Of a stretch of 40,971 nucleotides of DNA, positions 24,766-32,804 are shown piece by piece (position 1 is the stretch's first letter; the number at the start of each line of letters is the position of its first letter). This stretch comes from Hyphomicrobium sp. (lineage in GTDB: Bacteria > Pseudomonadota > Alphaproteobacteria > Rhizobiales > Hyphomicrobiaceae). The notes under the pieces are model-generated. The model was not told the origin of the DNA. It made no database searches and saw only the letters and a program-made list of their open reading frames with translations. Both the position numbers and the translations under genes were made by a program. The DNA lies in NCBI GenBank assembly GCA_025351425.1, contig JANXVY010000035.1:1-40971 (forward strand), given 5' to 3'.

Positions 24766-25593
24766 GTGCGGCGGCGCGTGTCGGCCACCTTCAAGGATTT
24801 GCCGGGCGGGCAGATTCTAGGCCCCACGTTCGACTACACCCATCGGCTGATCGATCCGGCCCTCGCCACGGCCACGCAAGATGCCCCACAAAAGGCCTCG
24901 GTAGCGCCAACCCCGGCCCCAGCCGAGCCCATGCCGCACGTCACCTCGCTGCTCAACCGCGATGGGCTCATCGACGCAAACCCACAGTCGGGACCAAACG
25001 CTCCCGTCGCCGACCTGACGCGCGAGCCAGTGAGCTATCCGGCTGGCCGCGACGTGCGGCTGCAGGCGCTCTCGCGCGGCGACGAAGGCTTCCTGCTGTC
25101 ACTGGCCTAGTCGACGCAGCGCGACTACGGGCGCACCCACGCCTTCGCCGGCGAAATCCGCATCGGCGACGTGGATGTAGAGTTCATCCCCGAGGAACTG
25201 GGCTTTGCCGTGCCGCTCGGCGCGATCACGGTGACGGAGTGCGAGATGGTCAACCAATTCAAGGGCACGGCAACGCAGCCTCCCCAGTTCACGCGCGGCT
25301 ACGGGTTGGTATTTGGCCAGTGCGAACGCAAGGCGATGTCGATGGCCATCGTCGACCGCGCGCTGAGGGCTGCGGAACTGGGCGAAGAGACGGGATCGCC
25401 CGCGCAAGACGAAGAGTTCGTGCTCTCGCATGCCGACGCGGTGCAGGCGACGGGCTTCGTCGAGCACCTGAAGTTGCCGCACTATGTCGACTTCCAGGCC
25501 GAACTGGCGCTGGTGCGCCAATTGCGTGCCGAACACGCAGCAGCTCTTGCGGAAACAGTGCCCCAACCTGCGGCCCGCGAGGCGGCCGAATGA
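24766..25593 (+). pseudogene. phnI: C-P lyase subunit PhnI, 5'-truncated and interrupted by TAG
   Basis: PhnI is a core C-P lyase subunit that displaces adenine from ATP with phosphonate. Homology begins abruptly near 24769 with [27 protein letters not shown]; about the first 100 residues of normal PhnI are absent. It runs to RGDEGFLLSLA, hits TAG (25108-25110), then resumes in the same frame with STQRDYGRTHAFAGEI, FIPEELGFAV, TECEMVNQF, FTRGYGLVFG and DEEFVLSHADAVQATGFVEHLKLPHYVDFQAEL. Other PhnI proteins have Tyr (LAYSTQR, from memory) at the TAG. No frameshift is seen. It overlaps phnJ by ATGA. Confidence 0.9.
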
Positions 25594-26459
25594 CCGCGCA
25601 ACCCGCCTATAACTTCGCCTATCTCGACGAGCAGACGAAGCGGATGATCCGCCGCGCCATTCTGAAGGCGATCGCCATCCCAGGCTATCAGGTACCATTT
25701 GCCAGCCGCGAAATGCCGATGCCCTATGGTTGGGGCACGGGCGGCATCCAGGTCACCGCCGCCGTGCTGGGACCCGACGATGTGCTGAAGGTCATCGACC
25801 AGGGAGCGGACGACACGACCAATGCAGTCTCCATCCGCGCGTTTTTCGTGAAGACGGCCAACGTCGCCACCACCACGCGCACGACGCAAGCAACGATCAT
25901 CCAGACCCGCCATCGCATCCCGGAGACGCCGCTGACGGCGTCCCAGATTCTGGTCTATCAAGTGCCGATCCCCGAGCCGCTGCGTTTCTTGGAACCGCGT
26001 GAAACCGAAACGCGCCGCATGCACGCGCTCGCCGATTACGGCCTGATGCACGTCAAGCTGTACGAGGATATTTCCCGCCATGGCCATGTGGCGACGACCT
26101 ACGCCTATCCCGTCAAGGTCGACGGCCGTTACGTTACCGACCCGTCTCCGACGCCGAAATTCGACAACCCTAAAATGTCGGACTGCGCCGCCCTCCAGCT
26201 CTTCGGTGCTGGCCGGGAAAAGCGCATCTACGCGATCCCTCCGCACACGAAGGTCGTCAGCCTCGACTTCGAAGACCACCCCTTCGAGCGCACCCGCTTT
26301 GATGCGCCGTGCGGCCTGTGCGGCGCGACCGGCATCTACCTCGACGAGGTCGTCATGGACGATGCAGGCACACGCTTGCACGTTTGCTCCGACACCGACC
26401 ACTGCATGACACGGCGCGAGGCCGGGTTTACGGGTAGTGAGGGGGCAGTGGCACCATGA
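25590..26459 (+). CDS. phnJ: Alpha-D-ribose 1-methylphosphonate 5-phosphate C-P lyase (radical SAM)
   Basis: Cleaves the carbon-phosphorus bond, releasing the hydrocarbon and cyclic ribose phosphate. The 289-residue protein matches E. coli PhnJ in numbering: Gly 32 (AIPGYQVPF), whose radical is formed by SAM chemistry, and the cluster ligands Cys 241, 244 and 266 with Cys 272 as the thiyl residue (CX2CX21CX5C). MPMPYGWGTGGIQ, IQTRHRIPETPLT and RETETRRMHALADYG are conserved. The start overlaps the end of phnI (ATGA). It appears fully intact although PhnG and PhnH are absent here and PhnI is broken. Confidence 0.96.
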   Translation: MTAQPAYNFAYLDEQTKRMIRRAILKAIAIPGYQVPFASREMPMPYGWGTGGIQVTAAVLGPDDVLKVIDQGADDTTNAVSIRAFFVKTANVATTTRTTQATIIQTRHRIPETPLTASQILVYQVPIPEPLRFLEPRETETRRMHALADYGLMHVKLYEDISRHGHVATTYAYPVKVDGRYVTDPSPTPKFDNPKMSDCAALQLFGAGREKRIYAIPPHTKVVSLDFEDHPFERTRFDAPCGLCGATGIYLDEVVMDDAGTRLHVCSDTDHCMTRREAGFTGSEGAVAP

Positions 26460-26929
26460 GTATCGTGTCCGCAATCTCGATCCGCGAGGCCGCCGAAAGT
26501 GACCTCCCCGGCATCCTCGCCCTCATCGGCCAGCCCGAGATGGACGACGGCGCGGTGCTCGCCCTCGAAGACGCGCACGCTCTGTTTGAAAAAATGCGCC
26601 GGTATCCGGACTACCGCATGTTCGTCGCCTCCAGCGACGGCCGTACTGTCGGCTGCTATGCGCTGCTGATCATGGACAACCTCGGACATTTGGGCGCGCC
26701 CTCGGCTATAGTGGAAGAAGTGCTCGTCGCGCCCGCGCATCAAGGAACTGGCGTCGGCCGCGCGATGCTGCATGACGCCAAGACGCGCGCGCGCAAGGCC
26801 GGCTGCTACAAGCTCATGCTGTCGTCCAACATCAAGCGCGAGCGCGCCCATGCCTTCTATGACAGCCTCGGCTTCGAACGCCACGGCATCAGCTTCCGGA
26901 CCGACCTGACGGAGACGGATACCCCATGA
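26456..26929 (+). CDS. GNAT-family N-acetyltransferase within the phn operon (PhnO-like)
   Basis: 157 residues with the GNAT fold: IREAAESDLPGILALI at the N-terminus, the acetyl-CoA loop VLVAPAHQGTGVGRAMLHDA and the C-terminal MLSSNIKRERAHAFYDSLGFERHGISF. It is coupled by ATGA overlaps to phnJ before and phnK after. E. coli phn operons encode PhnO, an aminoalkylphosphonate N-acetyltransferase, at the far end; this one is similar in size and end motif (NIKRERAHAFY) but sits in the middle. An acetyl-transfer role on aminophosphonates is inferred from that context. Confidence 0.82.
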   Translation: MSIVSAISIREAAESDLPGILALIGQPEMDDGAVLALEDAHALFEKMRRYPDYRMFVASSDGRTVGCYALLIMDNLGHLGAPSAIVEEVLVAPAHQGTGVGRAMLHDAKTRARKAGCYKLMLSSNIKRERAHAFYDSLGFERHGISFRTDLTETDTP

Positions 26930-27708
26930 CGCCGATCCATCAGCCGCTGCTGAGCGCCCGCACGCTGACCCACCTCTATGGCCACCGGGTCGGCTGCATC
27001 GACGTCGATCTCGACCTCTACGAGGGCGAAGTTCTGGCGGTGGTCGGTGAATCAGGCTCGGGAAAATCGACCCAGCTCTCGCTGCTCTCGGCGCAGATGG
27101 AGCCGACCTCCGGCGCAGTGGCCTACCGCATGACCGATGGCGTGACGCGCGATCTGGTTGCCCTCTCACAAGCCGAGCGGCGTTTTCTGATGCGAACCGA
27201 CTGGGGCTTTGTCCACCAGGATGCGCGTGACGGCCTGCACATGGGCGTCTCGGCCGGCGGCAACGTGGGCGAACGCCTGATGGCGGTTGGTTGGCGTCAC
27301 TACGGCGATATCCGCGCCAAGGCGAGCGACTGGCTCGGTCGCGTTGAAATCGATGAAAGCCGAATCGACGACTTTCCCACCCAGTTTTCCGGCGGCATGC
27401 GCCAGCGCCTGCAGATCGCCAAGACGCTCGTGACGCAGCCCCGCCTCGTGTTCATGGACGAACCGACGGGCGGGCTCGACGTCTCGGTGCAGGCCCGCCT
27501 GCTTGATCTGTTGCGCGGCCTCGTCACCGATCTGGGGCTCGCCGCCGTTGTCGTCACCCACGATCTGGCGGTGGCCCGCCTGCTGTCGTCGCGCATGATG
27601 GTGATGCGTGGCGGTCGCGTCATCGAGCACGGTCTCACCGACCAGCTGCTGGACGATCCGCGCGAGCCCTACACCCAGCTCCTCGTCTCCTCTATACTGC
27701 AGGCCTGA
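26926..27708 (+). CDS. phnK: Phosphonate C-P lyase system ATP-binding protein PhnK
   Basis: ABC-type ATPase that binds the C-P lyase core rather than a transporter. The 260-residue protein has Walker A GESGSGKSTQ, Q-loop GFVHQDARDGL, signature FSGGMRQRLQIAK, Walker B LVFMDEPTGGLDVSVQARLL and H-loop VVTHDLAV. GFVHQDARDGLHMGVSAGGNVGERLM is typical of PhnK as against dipeptide ATPases. Overlap with the GNAT gene is ATGA; phnL follows 4 nt on. Intact. Confidence 0.94.
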   Translation: MTPIHQPLLSARTLTHLYGHRVGCIDVDLDLYEGEVLAVVGESGSGKSTQLSLLSAQMEPTSGAVAYRMTDGVTRDLVALSQAERRFLMRTDWGFVHQDARDGLHMGVSAGGNVGERLMAVGWRHYGDIRAKASDWLGRVEIDESRIDDFPTQFSGGMRQRLQIAKTLVTQPRLVFMDEPTGGLDVSVQARLLDLLRGLVTDLGLAAVVVTHDLAVARLLSSRMMVMRGGRVIEHGLTDQLLDDPREPYTQLLVSSILQA

Positions 27709-27712
27709 TGCG

Positions 27713-28426
27713 ATGAGTGACACCTTCCAAGCCATCGAGCTGCGCGCCGTATCCAAGACGTTCGTGCTTCACGCCCAGGGCGGCGTGCGCTTGCCCGTCG
27801 TCAAAAATGCTACGTTCGCTGCCCCGCGCGCGGCCTGCACGGTGTTGGCGGGCGCATCGGGTTCGGGAAAATCCTCGATCCTGAAAATGATCTACGGCAG
27901 CTACCGCTGCGATGACGGCCAGATCCTCGTGACAGCCGGCGGCGAACGCGTCGACATCGCTTTGGCAAGCCCGGCCCGGATCCTGAAGCTGCGAGCAAGC
28001 ACCCTGGGCTACGTCAGCCAGTTCCTGCGCGTCATCCCCCGCATCGGTGCGCCCGACATCGTGACTGCTGCCGCGCGCGAAGGCGGTTTGAACGGAATGG
28101 ACGCGCGCGAACGGGCAAGCCTTCTGCTGACCCGGCTCAACATCCCCGAACGGCTGTGGAGCGTTCCGCCCGCGACGTTTTCGGGCGGCGAGCAGCAGCG
28201 GGTCAACATCGCCCGCGGCTTTGCAGCGCCCCACGCGGTGCTGCTGCTGGACGAGCCGACCGCCTCCCTCGACGCCGAAAACCGCGCCGTCGTGGTCCAG
28301 TTGATAAGCGAAGCCAAGGCGGGTGGCGCCGCCATCCTCGGCGTGTTCCATGACGACGATGTTAGACACCAAGCCGCCGACCACATCGTCAACGTCGCCG
28401 CATTTTCTGATCCCGGAGCCCCCTGA
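27713..28426 (+). CDS. phnL: Phosphonate C-P lyase system ATP-binding protein PhnL
   Basis: 237-residue ABC-type ATPase required with PhnGHI for ribose 1-alkylphosphonate 5-triphosphate formation. Motifs: Walker [13 protein letters not shown], the PhnL-typical KMIYGSYRCDDGQI, LGYVSQFLRVIPR, signature FSGGEQQRVNIARGFA, Walker B VLLLDEPTASLD and GVFHDDDVR. ATG 27713 starts MSDTFQAIELRAVSKTF; the frame extends further upstream inside phnK but without homology. The stop overlaps the phnM start (TGATG). Intact. Confidence 0.94.
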   Translation: MSDTFQAIELRAVSKTFVLHAQGGVRLPVVKNATFAAPRAACTVLAGASGSGKSSILKMIYGSYRCDDGQILVTAGGERVDIALASPARILKLRASTLGYVSQFLRVIPRIGAPDIVTAAAREGGLNGMDARERASLLLTRLNIPERLWSVPPATFSGGEQQRVNIARGFAAPHAVLLLDEPTASLDAENRAVVVQLISEAKAGGAAILGVFHDDDVRHQAADHIVNVAAFSDPGAP

Positions 28427-29565
28427 TGACCGCCATGGTTTTTGAAAACGCCAAAGTGGCCTTGGAGCACGAGGTGATCGACGGGTGGGTGGCTGTCGTT
28501 GACGGCAAGATTGCCGAACACGGCACCGGCCGGCCGCCCGAGCGCGGCGTCGATCTCAACGGCGACTACCTTGTGCCCGGCTTGGTCGAACTTCATACCG
28601 ATCATCTGGAGGCCCACGTCGTGCCGCGCCCAAAGGTCATGTGGCACCTGGTTGCCGCCGTCGTCGCCTTCGACGCCCAGATCGCGGCATCCGGCATCAC
28701 GACGGTATTCGACAGCCTGCGCGTCGGCTCCGACATCGACAGCCGCTCGCTCGGGCCTCAAATCCACAATCTGACCGGCGCGATCAACGACGCGCGCGCC
28801 AGGGGCCTGCTGCGCGCCGACCATCGCCTGCATTTGCGCTGCGAATTGTGCGCGCCCGACGTCGTCGACGCGACACGCCAGATGCTGGCCGCAAACCGGG
28901 TCGAATTGATCTCGCTGATGGACCACACCCCCGGCGCGCGCCAGTTCCGCGATATCGAGAAATGGAAGACCTACTACGGCGGCAAATCGGGCCTGAGCGA
29001 CAGCGCACTGGAGGGGATGGTGGGCGAGCGGCTCGCGTTACATGCTGCCAATCACGACCGCCACCGCGCCGAATTGGTCGAGCTCGCAAAGGCCAACAAG
29101 ATCGCGCTGGCGAGCCACGACGACACGACACTCGATCACGTGGAAGGTTCGATGGCCGACGGCATCTCGATCGCCGAGTTCCCGACCACCTTCGAAGCAG
29201 CCGCCGCAAGCCACCAGCACGGGATCGGCGTGCTGATGGGCGCCCCCAATCTCGTGCGCGGCGGCTCGCATTCGGGCAATGTGGCAGCCGAGGATCTGGC
29301 GCATGAGGGCCTGCTGGACCTCATGTCGTCGGATTACGTGCCCTCAAGTCTGCTGATGGGCGCATTCGAACTCGCCCGCCGCATCGACGGCATCGATCTG
29401 GCGGCCGCCCTGCGCACCGTGACGGTCAATCCAGCCCGTGCGACCGGCCTCGACGATCGTGGCCTGATTGCGCCGGGCTTCAAGGCCGATCTCGTCCGCG
29501 TCCATCTGGCCGGCGATCTGCCCGTCGTCCGGGAGGTCTATCGCGATGGACAGCGTATCCTCTGA
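28426..29565 (+). CDS. phnM: Alpha-D-ribose 1-methylphosphonate 5-triphosphate diphosphatase
   Basis: Amidohydrolase-family enzyme that removes pyrophosphate from the triphosphate intermediate. 379 residues with GLVELHTDHLEAHVVPRPKVMW, SLMDHTPGARQF, ALASHDDTTLDHV, EFPTTFEAA, MGAPNLVRGGSHSGNVAA, LMSSDYVPSSLLMGAF and the C-terminal GLIAPGFKADLVRV. Metal-binding His/Asp positions are all in place. It overlaps phnL by one base and phnN by 20 nt, consistent with one transcript. Intact. Confidence 0.95.
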   Translation: MTAMVFENAKVALEHEVIDGWVAVVDGKIAEHGTGRPPERGVDLNGDYLVPGLVELHTDHLEAHVVPRPKVMWHLVAAVVAFDAQIAASGITTVFDSLRVGSDIDSRSLGPQIHNLTGAINDARARGLLRADHRLHLRCELCAPDVVDATRQMLAANRVELISLMDHTPGARQFRDIEKWKTYYGGKSGLSDSALEGMVGERLALHAANHDRHRAELVELAKANKIALASHDDTTLDHVEGSMADGISIAEFPTTFEAAAASHQHGIGVLMGAPNLVRGGSHSGNVAAEDLAHEGLLDLMSSDYVPSSLLMGAFELARRIDGIDLAAALRTVTVNPARATGLDDRGLIAPGFKADLVRVHLAGDLPVVREVYRDGQRIL

Positions 29566-30157
29566 ACCTGTTGCCAAGCTCGGCCCCGGCCGCCTCGTGC
29601 TTGTCGTCGGCCCGAGCGGCGCGGGCAAAGACACGTTGATCCGGCTGACGCGTGAGCGGCTCGGCGCAGCCAGCACCGTGGTGTTCCCGACCCGGATCGT
29701 CACGCGGCCCTCGAGCGAAACCGAGGCAAACGAGGAACTGTCGCCGGCCCAATTCGCACAACGCCGGGCGGACGGCGCATTCGCACTGACGTGGCAAGCA
29801 CATGGGCTCGACTACGCCATCTCGCGCGACATCGATGCCTGCTTGACCCAAGGCCGGACCGTGGTTTTGAACGTCTCGCGCAAAGTCGTCCCGTTCGCGC
29901 GCGACCGCTACGCCTGCGTCGCAGTCGCCTACGTCGATGCCCCCGCCCCCATCCGGGCTTCACGGCTCTCGACCCGCGGCCGCGAGATGGCGAGCGAAGT
30001 CGAAGGCCGTCTTGCAAGCGTTGCGACGCCGTTCGAGCCGGCCGCAACCGACATCCTCATCTGGAACGACGGCCCGCCAGGTCATGCGGCCGACCGCCTC
30101 TACGACTTCGTCATGCTTGGAATTGACGTTCAACCCTTGGACAATGCCTTGGAGTAG
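29546..30157 (+). CDS. phnN: Ribose 1,5-bisphosphate phosphokinase
   Basis: Makes PRPP from ribose 1,5-bisphosphate and ATP, the last step that returns C-P lyase products to metabolism. 203 residues with P-loop VVGPSGAGKDTLI, FPTRIVTRPSSETEANEEL, FALTWQAHGLDYAI, VLNVSRKVVPFA and RLSTRGRE, typical of PhnN/guanylate-kinase-like folds. ATG 29546 has GGGAGG about 10 nt upstream and lies inside phnM. It is last in the rightward phn series and overlaps the convergent PPK2 gene by 28 nt. Confidence 0.93.
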   Translation: MDSVSSEPVAKLGPGRLVLVVGPSGAGKDTLIRLTRERLGAASTVVFPTRIVTRPSSETEANEELSPAQFAQRRADGAFALTWQAHGLDYAISRDIDACLTQGRTVVLNVSRKVVPFARDRYACVAVAYVDAPAPIRASRLSTRGREMASEVEGRLASVATPFEPAATDILIWNDGPPGHAADRLYDFVMLGIDVQPLDNALE

Positions 30158-31074
30158 ACGTCCGGGATGTACATCTGCGGCGGCACCGGCCCGCGAATGT
30201 AGTCGGGATTGTGCACGCGCGCAGGTAGCTCGACGGGCGTGCGCACCACCTCCTCATAGGGGAACTGGCCGAGCAGGTGATGGATGCAGTTGATCCGTGC
30301 CTTCTTCTTGTCGACCGCATCGACCACCCACCAAGGCGCTTCTGGAATGTGCGTGCGTTCGAGCATCGTTTCCTTGGCCTTGGTGTAAAGCTCCCAGCGC
30401 CGCCGCGATTCGAGATCCATCGGCGACAGCTTCCACTTTTTCAACGGGTCTTGGATGCGCATCTGGAAGCGCAGGTTCTGCCCCTCGTCGGTGATCGAGA
30501 ACCAATACTTGATCAGCGTGACACCCGACCGCACCAGCATGCGCTCGAACTCGGGCGCGGAGCGGAAGAATTCCTCGACATCCGCATCGTTACAAAATCC
30601 CATGACGCGCTCGACGCCAGCCCGGTTGTACCAGCTCCGGTCGAACAGAACGATTTCACCGGCAGCCGGCAAGTGCGCGACATAGCGCTGAAAATACCAT
30701 TGGGTCCGCTCGCGTTCGCTCGGCGCCGGCAGCGCGGCGACACGGCATACGCGCGGATTGAGCCGCTGGGTGATACGCTTGATGACGCCGCCCTTGCCGG
30801 CCGAGTCGCGGCCCTCGAATAACACGACCACGCGGCGCTTCGAATGAACGACCCAATCCTGCAGCTTGACGAGTTCCCGCTGCAGCCGCAGCAGCTCCTT
30901 GAAATAGCTCTGCCGCTCGGCCGTCTTGGCGTCGGCCGGGCTGTCGAATCCCTGGAGCATGCCCGCAATCGTGTCGTCGTCGAACTCAAGCTCCAGCGAC
31001 TCATCGAAGCTGTCGGTAAGCTCGGCGAGCGCCTGTTCCTTGGTGGCGTGGTCGTTCGGATGGGCCGGTTTCAT
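30130..31074 (-). CDS. ppk2: Polyphosphate kinase 2 family protein
   Basis: Uses polyphosphate to phosphorylate nucleotides. The 314-residue single-domain protein has Walker A GRDSAGKGG (about 88-96), the Walker B/lid region IVLFDRSWYNRAGVERVMGF (about 141-160), KYWFSITDEGQNLRFQMRI, KLSPMDLESRRRWELYTKAKE and PWWVVDAVDKKKARINCIHHLL. Size and motifs fit class I PPK2 (NDP-phosphorylating). The N-terminal 50 residues are acidic and variable. Placement against the phn locus puts two phosphorus-economy functions side by side, but no shared regulation is visible. Confidence 0.93.
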   Translation of the reverse strand: MKPAHPNDHATKEQALAELTDSFDESLELEFDDDTIAGMLQGFDSPADAKTAERQSYFKELLRLQRELVKLQDWVVHSKRRVVVLFEGRDSAGKGGVIKRITQRLNPRVCRVAALPAPSERERTQWYFQRYVAHLPAAGEIVLFDRSWYNRAGVERVMGFCNDADVEEFFRSAPEFERMLVRSGVTLIKYWFSITDEGQNLRFQMRIQDPLKKWKLSPMDLESRRRWELYTKAKETMLERTHIPEAPWWVVDAVDKKKARINCIHHLLGQFPYEEVVRTPVELPARVHNPDYIRGPVPPQMYIPDVYSKALSKG

Positions 31075-31152
31075 GTGCGGGATTCCCTGACAGCAATCCG
31101 ATCGAGCCTAGAGACCGATTGCGACAGAACGATAAAACCCGCCAGCCCCGGT

Positions 31153-32157
31153 TTAGGCGCCGATCGTGAGCACGATCTTGCCGATGTGGGAGCCACTTTC
31201 AATGCGCCGGTGGGCATCCGCCGCCTGAGCGAGCGGGAACGTCTGGTCCATGACGACGCGCACCTGGCCGGACGCGAGCAGCGCCAACAGCTTGGCCTCA
31301 ACCTCGCGCGCGATTCTCGCCTTCACGTCACTGGTACGGATGCGCAGCGTAGAGCCCGTCAGCGTCAGCCGCTTGAGCATCACTCGGATCAGATCGAGCG
31401 AAACCTTCGATCCCTTCTGATAGGCGATGTTGACGATGCGCCCATCGTCGGCGCACGAGCGGATGTTGCGCTCGACGTAGTCGCCGCCGACCATATCGAG
31501 AATGACGTCGACGCCGCGTCCGCCCGTGACCGTTTTGACCACCTCCGTGAAATCCGCGTTCGCATAGTTGACCACGTGGTCGGCCCCGAGCGTCATGCAG
31601 GCCGCGCACTTTTCGTCCGATCCGGCAGTCGCGATGACTTTGGCGCCGAACGCTTTGGCGAGCTGGATGGCGGTGACGCCGATACCGCTACTGCCGCCAT
31701 GGATCAGGAACCATTCGCCGGACTTGAGCTGTCCGCGCTCGAACACGTTGTGCCAGACCGTAAAGAACGTTTCCGGCACGCCAGCGGCCTCGATAAGCGA
31801 AAGTCCCGCCGGCACTGGCAGCGTAGAGCCTTCTTCGGCAACGCAGTATTCGGCGTAGCCCCCGCCGTTGACGAGCGCCATCACGGCCTCGCCGATCTTG
31901 AACCGCGAGGCCCCCGCACCGAGCGCCGCCACATGGCCGGACACTTCAAGGCCCGGCAGCTCCGAATGCCCCTTGGGCGCCGGATAGCTGCCGGTGCGCT
32001 GCAGGACGTCCGGCCGGTTGACGCCGGCGGCCGCAACCTTGATCAACACCTGGTCCGGCCCTGGCTGGGGCACCGGCATGGGCCCAGACACGAGAACTTC
32101 AGGCCCGCCGGGCGTGACGATCGAAACGGCAGTCATGGTGGCGGGCAGCGGGTTCAT
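31153..32157 (-). CDS. NAD(P)H-quinone oxidoreductase (zinc-free MDR, PIG3-like)
   Basis: 334 residues of the medium-chain dehydrogenase/reductase family. N-terminal domain: AAAGVNRPDVLQRTGSYPAP, LPGLEVSGHVAALG, VMALVNGGGYAEYC. Rossmann domain: LIHGGSSGIGVTAIQLAKAFGAKVIATAGSDEK, then VVNYANADF and DVILDMVGGDYVERNI. Structural zinc Cys residues are absent, as in quinone oxidoreductases. ATG 32157 is used (AAGGA upstream); ATG 32136 is an alternative. Divergent from the DUF1192 gene across 82 bp. Confidence 0.9.
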   Translation of the reverse strand: MNPLPATMTAVSIVTPGGPEVLVSGPMPVPQPGPDQVLIKVAAAGVNRPDVLQRTGSYPAPKGHSELPGLEVSGHVAALGAGASRFKIGEAVMALVNGGGYAEYCVAEEGSTLPVPAGLSLIEAAGVPETFFTVWHNVFERGQLKSGEWFLIHGGSSGIGVTAIQLAKAFGAKVIATAGSDEKCAACMTLGADHVVNYANADFTEVVKTVTGGRGVDVILDMVGGDYVERNIRSCADDGRIVNIAYQKGSKVSLDLIRVMLKRLTLTGSTLRIRTSDVKARIAREVEAKLLALLASGQVRVVMDQTFPLAQAADAHRRIESGSHIGKIVLTIGA

Positions 32158-32239
32158 CGGCGGAGATCCTTGATCGAAGGCGGTTAGAAGTGGGATAGGT
32201 GCCCGATCAAGCTCCGGAGCACAAGTAAGGAGGCACGCC

Positions 32240-32425
32240 ATGGATTGGGACGAGGTGCGCACGCCAGCAAGCAAGGCTGTCACGCTGGGCGAGCCGCTGG
32301 ATACGGTATCGATCGCGGAACTCGAAACACGCATTGCGGCGCTGGAAGCGGAAATCGGCCGCGTTAAGACCGAGATCGAACGCAAACGCCGTCAGGCTGA
32401 CGCCGCCAACGCGTTTTTCAAGTAA
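32240..32425 (+). CDS. DUF1192 family small protein
   Basis: 61 residues: MDWDEVRTPASKAVTLGEPLDTVSI-type N-terminus followed by a predicted coiled coil (AELETRIAALEAEIGRVKTEIERKRRQADAANAFF). This is the usual form of DUF1192, a small conserved alphaproteobacterial protein of unknown function. AAGGAGG stands 6-7 nt before the ATG, one of the strongest ribosome sites in the window. Divergent from the quinone oxidoreductase gene, an arrangement I recall as common in Rhizobiales. Confidence 0.88.
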   Translation: MDWDEVRTPASKAVTLGEPLDTVSIAELETRIAALEAEIGRVKTEIERKRRQADAANAFFK

Positions 32426-32570
32426 GCGCGCGAGGATGGCGGAGTAACGCTTCGATGATCGAACGCGCCCGGCAAATGTCCAGCGCGGCCCCGAATGACA
32501 GGCCGCGGTCCAAGAAAGCAGAAATCGTATTAGTGCGGGAACAGACATAAGACTTTATTCACGAACATCG

Positions 32571-32665
32571 TTTAATTTCAAAAATGTTCAGACCTCCTGG
32601 ACGCGTACCTGCAAGTACATACGGCCCGGGGAGTCGCGCGTTGAAGCGGCTCCCCTTCATTTTTT
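32571..32665 (+). ncRNA. Candidate small RNA or rcdA leader in the DUF1192-rcdA gap
   Basis: The 379-bp gap (32426-32804) has no supported gene. Within it an AT-rich segment with TTTAAT (32571-32576, possible -10) leads into sequence with an anti-Shine-Dalgarno core ACCTCCT (32592-32598), a small GTAC-loop-GTAC hairpin and a strong intrinsic terminator. This is the layout of a short trans-acting RNA and recalls CCUCC-bearing alphaproteobacterial sRNAs. A terminated leader upstream of rcdA is an alternative. The -35 match is weak, so the start is only indicative. Confidence 0.35.
32628..32665 (+). terminator. Intrinsic terminator upstream of rcdA
   Basis: GGGGAGTCGC pairs with GCGGCTCCCC over ten base pairs (one T-G), loop GCGTTGAA, followed by TTCATTTTTT. 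This is the clearest Rho-independent terminator in the window. It points rightward and may end the DUF1192 transcript, a small RNA, or a leader of rcdA. Confidence 0.75.
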
Positions 32666-32804
32666 GGCCTCACACTTGCATCCCCAAACAACTGACGGTG
32701 CTGCCCCAAAACTGGCGTGATCTTAACGCCGTCTTCACGCTGGCAGTTTTGAATGGGGCCGTGTATTGACAGTATGTTGCGTGAAGGGTGGCGTTGCGTT
32801 GATC

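Noticed and set aside
24738-24827. Extended phnC N-terminus from ATG 24827
   Set aside because: The extra 30 residues are the antisense of phnI codons; normal PhnC proteins start close to the [11 protein letters not shown] segment.
22310-25110. TAG read as pyrrolysine or as a reassigned sense codon
   Set aside because: TAG ends other genes in the window normally (bamE at 5733, phnN at 30157), no pylT/pylS is seen, and the affected genes are not known pyrrolysine proteins.
30844-32187. Plus-strand open frame of 447 codons
   Set aside because: It runs antisense to ppk2 and the quinone oxidoreductase, both of which have clear motifs; the composition is typical of a shadow frame.
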